Of a stretch of DNA of 7,232 nucleotides, positions 1 through 6,057 are shown in pieces (position 1 is the first letter of the stretch; the number at the start of each line of letters is the position of its first letter). The notes under the pieces were generated by a model, which saw nothing but the letters and a program-made list of their open reading frames with translations, was not told the DNA's origin and made no database searches. The DNA comes from Methanotrichaceae archaeon (GTDB taxonomy: Archaea; Halobacteriota; Methanosarcinia; Methanotrichales; Methanotrichaceae): positions 1 through 7,232 of the forward strand of contig DUKF01000055.1 of the NCBI GenBank assembly GCA_013329455.1, given 5' to 3'. Position numbers and translations under genes: made by a program.

Positions 1-1
1 G

Positions 2-1312
2 CGGGGTATTCAATTCAAAATCAAAGAGTCTCAGCGGAGCTTACTCATTAGTGGGATATTGATCGCACTGAAGAATGAGGCATTTAAGAGCAGTTATAGA
101 AAGCATAAAACCGCGAAACAACTTTCTGAGAATCATATCAGCACTATTGCTAATGAATTAGCAAATGCCAACATTCAAGATGATAAAGTAAGCAACTTGA
201 AGAGTGCATTTTCATTTATAAAAACCCATACCACTTTATCATCAGATAAACGTTTTTTGGAGGATCTTATAGCTGAAATCGATAGTGAATTGAACTCATT
301 TATGAATACCCACAAATATATCGATGCTCTGGGGCAATTTTACATTGAATTTTTAAAATATGCAAATAACGATAAAGGTTTAGGTATAGTATTGACGCCG
401 CCTCACATTACAGAGTTGTTTGCCGATTTAGCAAAGGTAAATAAAGATAGCATTGTGTTGGATACCACATGCGGTACGGGTGGGTTTTTAATTTCATCAT
501 TGAAACGAATGGTAGACGATGCCAAAGGGAAAAGTCAACCAGAAATAGAAAAAATTAAATCAACTCAGTTGATCGGAATAGAATTTCAAGATGATATATA
601 TGCGCTTGCTATAACAAATATGATCATACATGGAGACGGGAAAAGCAATATTCATCAAGGAGATTGCTTTGAATTAGTTGATGAATTGAATATCGAACCA
701 AAACCAACCGTGGGTCTCCTAAATCCCCCATATAAAGCCGAAAAGGACGATCGATATGAACTAGAGTATGTTCTGAATAATCTGGCATATCTTGATAAAA
801 ACGCAACGTGTATTGCAATAGTTCCAATGAGCAGTGCTATAGCGCAGAGTGGCGGTTTATATGAGCTTAAAAGTAGGTTGTTAAAAAATCATACATTGGA
901 GGCAGTTATGTCCATGCCAGAAGATCTATTTCACAATTCAAAAGCTGGCACTGTGACATGTATTATGATATTCACTGCGCATATACCACATATGACAAGT
1001 GGGAAAAAAACATGGTTTGGATATTGGAGAGATGACGGATTTGTCAAAAAGAAGAATTTGGGGCGGGTGGATTATAATAATACGTGGGCTGGAATAAAAA
1101 AACAATGGGTAGAATCATATAGTAATCGAGAAACAACACCTGGATATAGCTTGATGAGAGAAGTCACCCCAAAAGATGAATGGTGTATAGAAGCATACTT
1201 GGAAACCGACTATTCTACTGTAGATGAAATCACATTCAAGGAATATGTCAAGCATTATTTAACATATAAAATCTTGAATACACCGGAGGGTGAGCATGAA
1301 AACAGTTCGTGA
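2..1312 (+). CDS. N6-adenine DNA methyltransferase (type I HsdM-like), 5'-partial
   Basis: This enzyme would transfer a methyl group from S-adenosylmethionine to adenine N6 at a site chosen by the adjacent S subunit. The frame is open to the left edge, so the 436 visible residues are a C-terminal part. The TTG at 59 is not a convincing start, because the codons before it (QRSLLISGILIALKNEAF) read as family-like protein. Visible motifs are the SAM-binding loop DTTCGTGGFL (nt 461-490, residues 154-163) and the catalytic NPPY (nt 722-733, residues 241-244), preceded by the typical HsdM stretch GLGIVLTPPHITELF. The order motif I then NPPY is that of gamma-class/type I enzymes. Its stop overlaps the S gene by 17 nt, indicating an operon and translational coupling. 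Codons are AT-rich, unlike the genes from 2425 onward. The missing N-terminus could be plain HsdM or could carry a fused nuclease domain, as in BcgI-like enzymes; the window cannot decide. Confidence 0.93.
   Translation, partial: RGIQFKIKESQRSLLISGILIALKNEAFKSSYRKHKTAKQLSENHISTIANELANANIQDDKVSNLKSAFSFIKTHTTLSSDKRFLEDLIAEIDSELNSFMNTHKYIDALGQFYIEFLKYANNDKGLGIVLTPPHITELFADLAKVNKDSIVLDTTCGTGGFLISSLKRMVDDAKGKSQPEIEKIKSTQLIGIEFQDDIYALAITNMIIHGDGKSNIHQGDCFELVDELNIEPKPTVGLLNPPYKAEKDDRYELEYVLNNLAYLDKNATCIAIVPMSSAIAQSGGLYELKSRLLKNHTLEAVMSMPEDLFHNSKAGTVTCIMIFTAHIPHMTSGKKTWFGYWRDDGFVKKKNLGRVDYNNTWAGIKKQWVESYSNRETTPGYSLMREVTPKDEWCIEAYLETDYSTVDEITFKEYVKHYLTYKILNTPEGEHENSS
1285..1289 (+). promoter_or_regulatory. 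Shine-Dalgarno deciding the S-subunit start
   Basis: GGAGG lies 6 nt before ATG at 1296, inside the 3' end of the methyltransferase gene. An in-frame GTG at 1290 directly abuts the GGAGG and is too close to be used, so ATG 1296 is preferred. Confidence 0.75.
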
Positions 1313-2273
1313 TCTTTTTAAGCCTTTCAACGGTCTTTCGGTGGATCGCGTTTCATTTATTCCAGACACTGAAACAAACGCTATTAGATACTTAAGACCA
1401 TCAAATAATTATAAATCCACAATAAAAGGATATATCGACAAATCAAAAGTGAAAAAGAAATATATATTTCCAAAGGAAACTATATTTGTATCGACTAACG
1501 GACAAGGAAGTCACTCGTATAGTTATGTGTCCACGTTTGATTTTGTGCCGAATAGTGATATCGTAGTACTCATCCCAAGAGGAGAAATGAGTATTGAAGA
1601 GAAATTGTTTTACGCATATTGCATTACAGCAAACCGCTATAAATACTCGTATGGACGAAAACCAAAAGGTATGCGACTATTAAAACTGAGGTTGCCATCA
1701 CATGAAGAGATTCCGAATTGGTTAAATGAAATTGCTAATATCATGCCAAAAATTGAATCTCAAATATGCAGCGATTTTCTAAAAGATTATGATACCATAA
1801 TTAAAGTTACTGAAGAGTTGAATGGTGAATTGGTGCCGATATCTGAGTTATTTGATTATGTAACCGGATTTTCATCAGCAAACGTTAAAAGATACGCTAA
1901 AAATGAAGAAGGTAATCTTATACCATTTATAAGACCATCCAAAACACAATATACATCTATAGATGCTTATGTAGATCCTAATGAAGTTGATGATAATATG
2001 ATATTTCCGGAAGGAACATTATATGTCTCAACTGATGGCGAGGGGAGTCACACATATGCCTACGTATCAATAACCCCATTTGTTCCTAATAGTAACACTG
2101 TGGTTTTGTTACCGAAAAGAGATATGCCGACTAAGGAAAAACTCTTTTATGCTTTAGCTATAACGAAAAATAGGTATAGATTTTCGTATGGACGAAAACC
2201 AAAGGGGGAGAGATTCTTTAATATAAATGTCCCAAAATACCCTCCGAGGTATGTTAATAACTGCATTTTTTAA
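1296..2273 (+). CDS. DNA-recognition (S) subunit with two near-duplicate target-recognition domains
   Basis: This 325-residue protein is the likely specificity subunit that guides the upstream methyltransferase. It contains two homologous halves: residues about 3-134 (VRDLF to LRLP) and about 181-313 (ISELF to NVPK). They share RPS, YIFP/MIFP, VST(N/D)G(Q/E)GSH, FVPNS, EKLFYA and an identical SYGRKPKG (118-125 and 297-304). Residues about 135-180 form a linker likely to be helical. The two-repeat plan is that of type I HsdS and BcgI-B-like subunits, in which each repeat reads one half of a bipartite site. The second repeat ends soon after the recognition domain (YPPRYVNNCIF), with no second long helical spacer, so the C-terminus is either naturally short or trimmed. 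The gene overlaps the methyltransferase and shares its AT-rich codon use. No nuclease gene follows; the next gene is a chaperonin. Confidence 0.82.
   Translation: MKTVRDLFKPFNGLSVDRVSFIPDTETNAIRYLRPSNNYKSTIKGYIDKSKVKKKYIFPKETIFVSTNGQGSHSYSYVSTFDFVPNSDIVVLIPRGEMSIEEKLFYAYCITANRYKYSYGRKPKGMRLLKLRLPSHEEIPNWLNEIANIMPKIESQICSDFLKDYDTIIKVTEELNGELVPISELFDYVTGFSSANVKRYAKNEEGNLIPFIRPSKTQYTSIDAYVDPNEVDDNMIFPEGTLYVSTDGEGSHTYAYVSITPFVPNSNTVVLLPKRDMPTKEKLFYALAITKNRYRFSYGRKPKGERFFNINVPKYPPRYVNNCIF
1647..1666 (+). repeat. 20-bp direct repeat, copy 1 (in TRD1)
   Basis: TCGTATGGACGAAAACCAAA is identical to 2184-2203 and encodes the shared SYGRKPK segment of the first recognition domain. The flanking DNA is less alike, so the identity marks either strong constraint or recent exchange between the repeats. 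Confidence 0.85.
2184..2203 (+). repeat. 20-bp direct repeat, copy 2 (in TRD2)
   Basis: This is the second copy of the 20-mer at 1647-1666, at the equivalent position of the second recognition domain. The two copies lie 537 bp apart and in the same reading frame, so recombination between them would delete exactly one repeat unit in frame. Confidence 0.85.
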
Positions 2274-2310
2274 GTATCCAATTTAGTTCCTACAAGATGT
2301 ATGTTTGGAT

Positions 2311-2358
2311 TTTACGTGCAAGCCTGAGACTTTACGTGCAGGACGGGGTTTACGTGCA
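2311..2358 (+). promoter_or_regulatory. Three direct repeats TTTACGTGCA upstream of the thermosome promoter
   Basis: Perfect copies of TTTACGTGCA lie at 2311-2320, 2331-2340 and 2349-2358, with start-to-start spacings of 20 and 18 bp, about two DNA turns. The last copy ends about 20 bp before the TATA box. Position and phasing suggest binding sites for a transcription factor controlling the chaperonin gene, on one face of the helix. The sequence does not resemble the heat-shock regulator sites I know (Phr, HSR1), so the factor is unidentified. The repeats lie in the transition from AT-rich to GC-rich DNA and could alternatively be a junction remnant. Confidence 0.6.
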
Positions 2359-2370
2359 AAGCCACAAGTG

Positions 2371-2387
2371 GAAAAACCCTTTTATAG
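2371..2387 (+). promoter_or_regulatory. Archaeal promoter (BRE/TATA) of the thermosome gene
   Basis: An A-rich BRE-like stretch (GAAAAAC, 2371-2377) precedes a TATA element TTTTATAG (2380-2387). Transcription would begin near 2406-2412, giving a very short leader that just includes the Shine-Dalgarno. This excludes translation from upstream in-frame codons. Confidence 0.6.
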
Positions 2388-2411
2388 AAGATCAAATAGT
2401 CAGATCCTGAG

Positions 2412-2418
2412 AAGGAGG
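2412..2418 (+). promoter_or_regulatory. Shine-Dalgarno of the thermosome gene
   Basis: AAGGAGG ends 6 nt before ATG 2425. It fixes the start there rather than at the in-frame TTG at 2305, whose 40-codon extension would run through the repeats and TATA box. Confidence 0.85.
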
Positions 2419-2424
2419 CAATTT

Positions 2425-4110
2425 ATGGCAGGTTTAGGTGGACAGCCGATATTGATTCTAAGAGAAGGTTCTCGCAGAGAGCGAGGAAAAGAGGCCATGT
2501 CAAACAACATCATGGCAGCAAGAGCCGTGGCCAAGGCGGTGCGAAGCACTCTAGGCCCGAGAGGCATGGACAAGCTTATGGTCGACACCGTCGGAGATGT
2601 GACGATAACCAACGACGGCGTGACCATCCTTCGGAATATGGAGGTGGAACACCCCGCCGCCAAGATGCTGGTGGAAGCCGCCAAGGCCCAAGACGACGTG
2701 GTGGGCGACGGGACCACCACAGTGGCGGTATTGATTGGAGAGCTTCTCAAGAGAGCGGAGGAGCTTATGGATCAGGGCGTCCACCCCACCATGATCGTCT
2801 CAGGATACAGAATGGCCTCTGATAAGGCCGTCGAGGTTCTGGAGGGGATGGCCCAGAAGATCTCCGTGGAGGACAGGGACCTATTGGAGAATATAGCCCT
2901 CACCGCCATGACAGGTAAACTCGCCGGGGCCCCCGACGTCAAGATCGCCCAGCACGCCGTGGACATGGTGCTGGCGGTGACCGAGGAGACCGACGAGGGC
3001 AAGAAGGTCGTCACCATCAAGAACGTGATCTTGGAGAAGAAGGCCGGAGAGAGCATGGAAGATTCCGAGCTCTTCCAGGGCATCATAATCGATCGGGAAC
3101 GGGTTCACTCCAACATGGCAAAGAAGGTCGAGAACGCCAAGATCGCCCTCCTCGGAACCCCCCTCGAGGTCAGGGACACCGAGACAAAGGCTGAGATCTC
3201 CATAACCTCCTCAGACCAGTTCAAGATCTTCGCCAACCAGGAGAAGGAGGCGATCAAGAAGGTGGTGGACAAAGTGATAGCCACCGGCGCGAACGTTATC
3301 TTCTGCCAGAAGGGGATCGAGGACCTGGCCCAAAGCTACCTCACAAAAGCTGGGATCACCGCCTTCCGCAGGATCAGAAAGACAGATCTCAAGAAGCTGG
3401 CAAGAGCCTCCGGCGGAAACATCGTGACAAACCTCGACGAGATGACTCCGGCAGACCTGGGTCACGCAGACCAGGTGGAGGAGAAGAAGGTGGGCGGAGC
3501 CCGCATGACCTTCGTTACGGGCCTTGAGAAGAAGGGAACGGTATCGCTGCTCCTTCGCGGCGGAACCCAGCAGGTCGTCGACAGCCTCGAGAGGGCCCTG
3601 GACGACGCCCTTCACGCCGTCGCCGCAGCCGTCGAGGACGAAACCCTCGTCGCAGGCGGCGGTGCCCCCGAGGTCGAGCTCTACCTTAAGCTGAGAGAAT
3701 ACTCCGCGAACTTCAAGGGAAGAGAGCAGCTCGCCGTCGAGAAGTTCGCCGAGGCGATGGCTGAGATCCCGAAGGCCCTCGCCGAGAACGCCGGCTTTGA
3801 CGCCATAACCAAGCTGACGGACATGAAGAGCAGCCACGAGTCCGGCATGAAGACCGGCGGCGTGAACACCCTCGACGGCAAGGTCATGGACATGTGGGCG
3901 ATGGGAGTCGTAGAGCCGCTCAGGGTGAAGACCCAGGCGATCAAGTCCGCCACAGACGCCACAAACCTGATCCTCAGGATCGACGACGTCATTGCCTCCA
4001 AGAGGACCGCGCAGCCTCCGGCTGGCGCAGGGATGGGCGGGATGCCCGGCGGAATGTGTGGAATGCCTGCAGGGATGGGCGGCATGGGAATGCCCCCAGG
4101 GATGATGTAA
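2425..4110 (+). CDS. ths: Thermosome subunit (group II chaperonin)
   Basis: This 561-residue cytosolic ATPase folds proteins as part of a double-ring archaeal chaperonin related to eukaryotic CCT. The length is normal for the family. Landmarks are [11 protein letters not shown] (43-53), the nucleotide-site NDGVTIL (63-69), GDGTTT (94-99), ALDDALH with the probable ATP-hydrolysing Asp394 (assigned by family analogy), GGGAPEVEL (411-419) and the equatorial C-terminal stretch [16 protein letters not shown] (508-523). The tail from about 534 is a flexible Gly/Met/Pro-rich GGM-type segment, typical of thermosomes. ATG 2425 is chosen for its Shine-Dalgarno, and [12 protein letters not shown] is a standard family beginning. 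The gene is monocistronic, with its own promoter, triple upstream repeat and a strong terminator hairpin. Codons are GC-rich, contrasting with the two genes to its left. Other subunit genes (alpha/beta/gamma paralogues) may exist elsewhere, so no paralogue letter is given. Confidence 0.98.
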   Translation: MAGLGGQPILILREGSRRERGKEAMSNNIMAARAVAKAVRSTLGPRGMDKLMVDTVGDVTITNDGVTILRNMEVEHPAAKMLVEAAKAQDDVVGDGTTTVAVLIGELLKRAEELMDQGVHPTMIVSGYRMASDKAVEVLEGMAQKISVEDRDLLENIALTAMTGKLAGAPDVKIAQHAVDMVLAVTEETDEGKKVVTIKNVILEKKAGESMEDSELFQGIIIDRERVHSNMAKKVENAKIALLGTPLEVRDTETKAEISITSSDQFKIFANQEKEAIKKVVDKVIATGANVIFCQKGIEDLAQSYLTKAGITAFRRIRKTDLKKLARASGGNIVTNLDEMTPADLGHADQVEEKKVGGARMTFVTGLEKKGTVSLLLRGGTQQVVDSLERALDDALHAVAAAVEDETLVAGGGAPEVELYLKLREYSANFKGREQLAVEKFAEAMAEIPKALAENAGFDAITKLTDMKSSHESGMKTGGVNTLDGKVMDMWAMGVVEPLRVKTQAIKSATDATNLILRIDDVIASKRTAQPPAGAGMGGMPGGMCGMPAGMGGMGMPPGMM

Positions 4111-4128
4111 AGGCTCATGACAATATTC

Positions 4129-4164
4129 AGATCGGCCCCCCCTCGGCTCGGGGCCGATCTTTTC
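4129..4164 (+). terminator. Hairpin terminator after the thermosome gene
   Basis: AGATCGGCCCC (4129-4139) pairs perfectly with GGGGCCGATCT (4150-4160) around a 10-nt loop, and TTTT follows (4160-4163). It begins 18 nt after the thermosome stop. Archaeal termination relies mainly on T-runs, so the hairpin may also protect the mRNA 3' end. Confidence 0.75.
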
Positions 4165-4429
4165 CGCATATTCGAAGATGGGACGGCTTTGGCAGAATCG
4201 AAGAGGCCCGAGGATCCAAGATCGACATCGACCTGGTCCGCCTCCGCTACAAATCGACCCGGAATTCAGCGACGGAATTGGATCCGAAAAGATGACTCTT
4301 CCCGGCCCGTCTTCGACCTTTTTTACGGGGCGCTTCAATTACGAAAACGGAAAGCGCGCACGACTTTCTTTTTCGGCCGGTTTTTTTCCGATCAGCGGAT
4401 AAAATTGGGTTTTGGAATAAGGCCCCGCT
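4165..4429. other. Intergenic stretch with back-up T-runs, no gene
   Basis: This lies between the convergent ends of the thermosome gene and the minus-strand membrane protein gene. Frames are open here on both strands, but none has a ribosome site or recognisable protein character. On the plus strand there are T-runs at 4319-4324, 4369-4373 and 4381-4387, and a GCGCTT (4330-4335)/AAGCGC (4352-4357) stem before the second run. These are plausible secondary terminators for the chaperonin transcript. No comparable T-run is seen on the minus strand for the opposing gene. Confidence 0.5.
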
Positions 4430-4801
4430 TCACTTGAACTCCAAGATGTCGTCGGAAGTGGAGTAGAGCTTTTTTCCCTTCATGATCCCGTATCCGAGCA
4501 GCATGGCAAGCCCCGAGCATAAGACGACGATCCCCATGACCAGAAGCTCGAAGGTGAGGGCTGTTTCAAGGCCTGCAAACCTGGCCAGGTTTGGAGAGAC
4601 GATCAGGGACGCTCCGGTCATGGAGAGGAACAGGCCGCTGGATAGACGCCTCTCAAGCCTGACGTCCAGAGTCTCCTCTTTGGCCCGATCTGCCTCGCCC
4701 CTCTCCAATAGGTACATCTTCTTCTTGTGGTCCAGATAGTAAACGAAAGCCAGGAAGGGTATGCCTTCCATAATCAGCAAGAGGACGGGCCATTCTGTCA
4801 C
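4430..4801 (-). CDS. Small integral membrane protein, three predicted helices (unknown function)
   Basis: The 123-residue protein starts at GTG (4799-4801), with an AGGGGTG ribosome site (about 4809-4815) upstream. Hydrophobic segments are about 4-23 (WPVLLLIMEGIPFLAFVYYL), 54-70 and 83-106 (long, ending GLAMLLGYGIM). A highly charged segment (about 24-53, HKKKMYLLERGEADRAKEET) follows helix 1 and probably lies in the cytoplasm. The plan of helix 1, a LLERGE-type charged loop, then two helices resembles small bacterial and archaeal membrane proteins of the DUF6249 kind; this is a resemblance in layout, not a firm assignment. An alternative start is the internal ATG at codon 11, which would break the first helix and is less likely. 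It stands alone, divergent from the lipoprotein gene, with its own promoter. Confidence 0.8.
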   Translation of the reverse strand: MTEWPVLLLIMEGIPFLAFVYYLDHKKKMYLLERGEADRAKEETLDVRLERRLSSGLFLSMTGASLIVSPNLARFAGLETALTFELLVMGIVVLCSGLAMLLGYGIMKGKKLYSTSDDILEFK

Positions 4802-4836
4802 GATTTCACACCCCTACTGGCATATCTGAGTTCCCG

Positions 4837-4851
4837 TAAATAATCCTTTCG
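4837..4851 (-). promoter_or_regulatory. Promoter (BRE/TATA) of the membrane protein gene
   Basis: Read on the minus strand, CGAAAGGATTATTTA gives a BRE (CGAAA) directly before a TATA-like ATTATTTA. Transcription would start near 4812-4818, leaving a short leader that contains the ribosome site. Confidence 0.55.
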
Positions 4852-4893
4852 CACGACTCTTCAAATATGTAACAACAATAGATGTATGGACTG

Positions 4894-4902
4894 TAATATA
4901 TA
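4894..4902 (+). promoter_or_regulatory. TATA box of the lipoprotein gene
   Basis: TAATATATA would place the transcription start near 4922-4928 and leave a leader of about 50 nt before ATG 4975. The leader ends in GAGGAGG (4963-4969), a strong ribosome site. Confidence 0.5.
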
Positions 4903-4914
4903 CGGATTCGTATA
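4899..4914. promoter_or_regulatory. Palindrome TATACG-N4-CGTATA at the lipoprotein promoter
   Basis: This perfect inverted repeat has 6-bp arms and a GATT spacer. It overlaps the end of the TATA element and extends just downstream, where a bound dimeric repressor would block initiation. It could be an operator for the lipoprotein gene. The factor is unknown, and a short AT-containing palindrome can occur by chance. Confidence 0.4.
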
Positions 4915-4974
4915 GAATTGGAGAAACAAAATAAACTAATATCTTCGCCGCCATAATCGTCAGAGGAGGAAAAA

Positions 4975-5529
4975 ATGAGTCTCAATTTCAAAAAAACGGC
5001 GTCCTTCTTGGCGGTCGTCCTCTGTGCTGCGATCTTCTCTGGATGCATCCAGTCCAGTCAGGATATCGTCGTCGATGAGAAGGGGAACGCCTTTGTCAAC
5101 TTCAGCGCCATCGCCGACAAGTCCCAGGCCGGATCAGAGCTCTCTCAGCTCTCCTGGCAGGTCCAGCAGTTGGTACCGGAGCTGAATACCAACTATGAAA
5201 GGAGGAACTACACCTTTGAGGAGGATTATACTGAATACATGGTCTACGAATGGACCGCAAAGAAAAAGGTTCCCGTGACCGACATACGGGGCGCAACCTG
5301 GAAAGCGGAGAACGGATCTTACGAGTTCCAGCTGTCTCTTGACCGGGTCTTCAGCCCCGAAGAGATCGTCGAAGCCGACAAAAACGACGTGGTCATGACG
5401 ATCACCTTGACGATGCCCGAAGAAATAATCATCGCCAACACGCCCTTCGTCGAGGGAGATAAGGCCAAATGGACGATCACAAAAGAGCTGCTGTCGCAAA
5501 ACGATACGGTTCTCAGAGCGATCACCTAA
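4975..5529 (+). CDS. Secreted membrane-anchored lipoprotein, unknown function
   Basis: The 184-residue protein has a clear type II signal peptide: basic FKK (5-7), a hydrophobic core at about 10-22 and lipobox FSGC (21-24), so Cys24 would be lipid-modified and the mature chain of about 161 residues would face outside the cell. The mature part begins with DIVVDEKGNAFVNFSAIAD, a beta-strand-like opening, has a glutamine-rich region at about 57-66 and ends with strand-like segments (VVMTITLTMP at 139-148 and AKWTITKEL at 164-172). This opening plus a closing ANTPFVEGDKAKWTI reminds me of LppM/DUF3153-type lipoproteins, but the usual C-terminal membrane helix is absent and the match is tentative. 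ATG 4975 follows GAGGAGG by 5 nt. It is monocistronic, divergent from the small membrane protein gene, and followed by a GC hairpin. Confidence 0.85.
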   Translation: MSLNFKKTASFLAVVLCAAIFSGCIQSSQDIVVDEKGNAFVNFSAIADKSQAGSELSQLSWQVQQLVPELNTNYERRNYTFEEDYTEYMVYEWTAKKKVPVTDIRGATWKAENGSYEFQLSLDRVFSPEEIVEADKNDVVMTITLTMPEEIIIANTPFVEGDKAKWTITKELLSQNDTVLRAIT

Positions 5530-5556
5530 TGAGGATCTCGGGTTTTGAAATTTGTG

Positions 5557-5570
5557 GGGGCAAAGGCCCC
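5557..5570 (+). terminator. Short GC hairpin after the lipoprotein gene
   Basis: GGGGC (5557-5561) and GCCCC (5566-5570) form a 5-bp stem with loop AAAG, starting 28 nt after the stop codon and followed by AT-rich DNA rather than a pure T-run. It is a likely 3'-end structure of the lipoprotein mRNA. Confidence 0.5.
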
Positions 5571-5579
5571 TAACATATT

Positions 5580-5607
5580 AATTTAAATTGTTTAAATAAT
5601 TTAAATT
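5580..5607. repeat. TTTAAA array with a 9-bp period
   Basis: TTTAAA occurs at 5582-5587, 5591-5596 and 5600-5605, exactly 9 bp apart. The outer two sit within identical 10-bp palindromes AATTTAAATT (5580-5589 and 5598-5607). The block is nearly pure A/T in otherwise GC-richer DNA. It may be an architectural protein site, an easily melted element or multiple TATA-like boxes; no gene start follows closely. Confidence 0.55.
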
Positions 5608-5696
5608 AGAATTTTTATGAAATTCCATTTAAGGTATTGGAAGATGGACGGAAAAGTATCTCGCGCCCACTTGTTCATCGGCTTTAACCAAGCCCT

Positions 5697-5849
5697 TTAA
5701 TATTTTGGATGGAAAAGGACTTTACTCCTTTCACATCTTTGCCAGGCCACCTTCAGAATTGCCTTGGCACCATCGAGCTTGGCCGTGCTGCCACCTTTTG
5801 ACTTGCACGAAGGCCACATTTTACAAGTGGGCAACCTACTACTACGCAT
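5697..5849 (-). CDS. Possible 50-residue Cys-containing small protein (weak)
   Basis: The frame from ATG (5847-5849) to TAA (5697-5699) encodes a basic peptide with Cys9, Cys15 and Cys39 and a central segment STAKLDGAKAILKVAW that looks protein-like, with GC-rich codons as in the neighbouring genes. Against it: an in-frame TGA lies directly before the ATG, no ribosome site is present, and the cysteine spacing does not match a standard zinc ribbon. It may instead be a gene fragment, perhaps of a transposase or zinc-binding protein. I do not recognise it. Confidence 0.2.
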   Translation of the reverse strand: MRSSRLPTCKMWPSCKSKGGSTAKLDGAKAILKVAWQRCERSKVLFHPKY

Positions 5850-5853
5850 TCAT

Positions 5854-5863
5854 ATTATTTAAA
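5854..5863 (+). promoter_or_regulatory. TATA-like box in the gene-poor stretch
   Basis: ATTATTTAAA is centred about 26 bp before ATG 5885, the spacing expected for a leaderless archaeal transcript beginning at that ATG. No strong BRE is visible before it. Confidence 0.35.
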
Positions 5864-5884
5864 CATTATGGTCCAAAAGAACTT

Positions 5885-5971
5885 ATGAAGATGCATGCGT
5901 TCGAGGGGGAGGAAAAGATCCCTTACCAGCTCAGATTCGCCCGGAGAAATTCATATCAAATGGTCTTGTAG
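5885..5971 (+). CDS. Possible leaderless 28-residue microprotein (weak)
   Basis: The ATG at 5885 opens a frame to TAG (5969-5971) encoding a short charged peptide (acidic GEEK, then basic RFARR). No ribosome site precedes it, but a TATA-like box lies at the distance that would start the transcript on the ATG. The same frame continues upstream to an ATG-less start near 5705, but that part (Cys/Trp/His-rich) is antisense to the 5697-5849 frame and not convincing. Function unknown; it may be non-coding. Confidence 0.22.
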   Translation: MKMHAFEGEEKIPYQLRFARRNSYQMVL

Positions 5972-5984
5972 ATCCTGTAAACGG

Positions 5985-6024
5985 GAGGCACATAAATATG
6001 CCTCATCCCTGTGATGGGGTTGAG
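5985..6024 (+). ncRNA. Two overlapping, mutually exclusive hairpins (structured RNA or lone CRISPR-like repeat)
   Basis: Hairpin A pairs GAGGCA (5985-5990) with TGCCTC (5999-6004). Hairpin B pairs CTCATCCC (6002-6009) with GGGGTTGAG (6016-6024), with one mismatch. They share 6002-6004, so only one can form fully. Hairpin B plus the following AC resembles archaeal CRISPR repeats (a CATCCC...GGGNTTGAAAC style), but only one copy is present. A T-run follows at 6058-6063. Its role is unknown: it may be an mRNA-end structure, a small RNA or a relic repeat. Confidence 0.3.
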
Positions 6025-6057
6025 ACACGATCCTCAAAGATGTGGCTGTGTACTTTC

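Noticed and set aside
59..61. TTG as the start of the methyltransferase
   Set aside because: The frame is open to the left edge and the codons before it match the family, so the true start is off-window.
2305..2424. A 40-codon N-terminal extension of the thermosome from TTG 2305
   Set aside because: It would run through the triple repeat and the TATA box; ATG 2425 has a perfect Shine-Dalgarno and a standard thermosome N-terminus.
3211..4338. Long minus-strand frame opposite the thermosome gene
   Set aside because: It is an antisense shadow of a GC-rich gene, rich in Gly/Arg/Leu/His with no domain, and runs through the terminator hairpin.
4117..4437. Plus-strand frame of 106 codons after the thermosome
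   Set aside because: It starts inside the 3' region just before the terminator hairpin, has no ribosome site and a low-complexity Arg/Ser/Phe composition.
4482..4739. Plus-strand frame of 85 codons opposite the small membrane protein gene
   Set aside because: It is the antisense of a protein with clear membrane helices and a ribosome site; its own composition is Ser/Arg-rich and featureless.
6011..6017. GTGATGG as a C box of a C/D guide RNA
   Set aside because: No CTGA D box lies at a suitable distance (the next is near 6107), and no C'/D' pair is visible.
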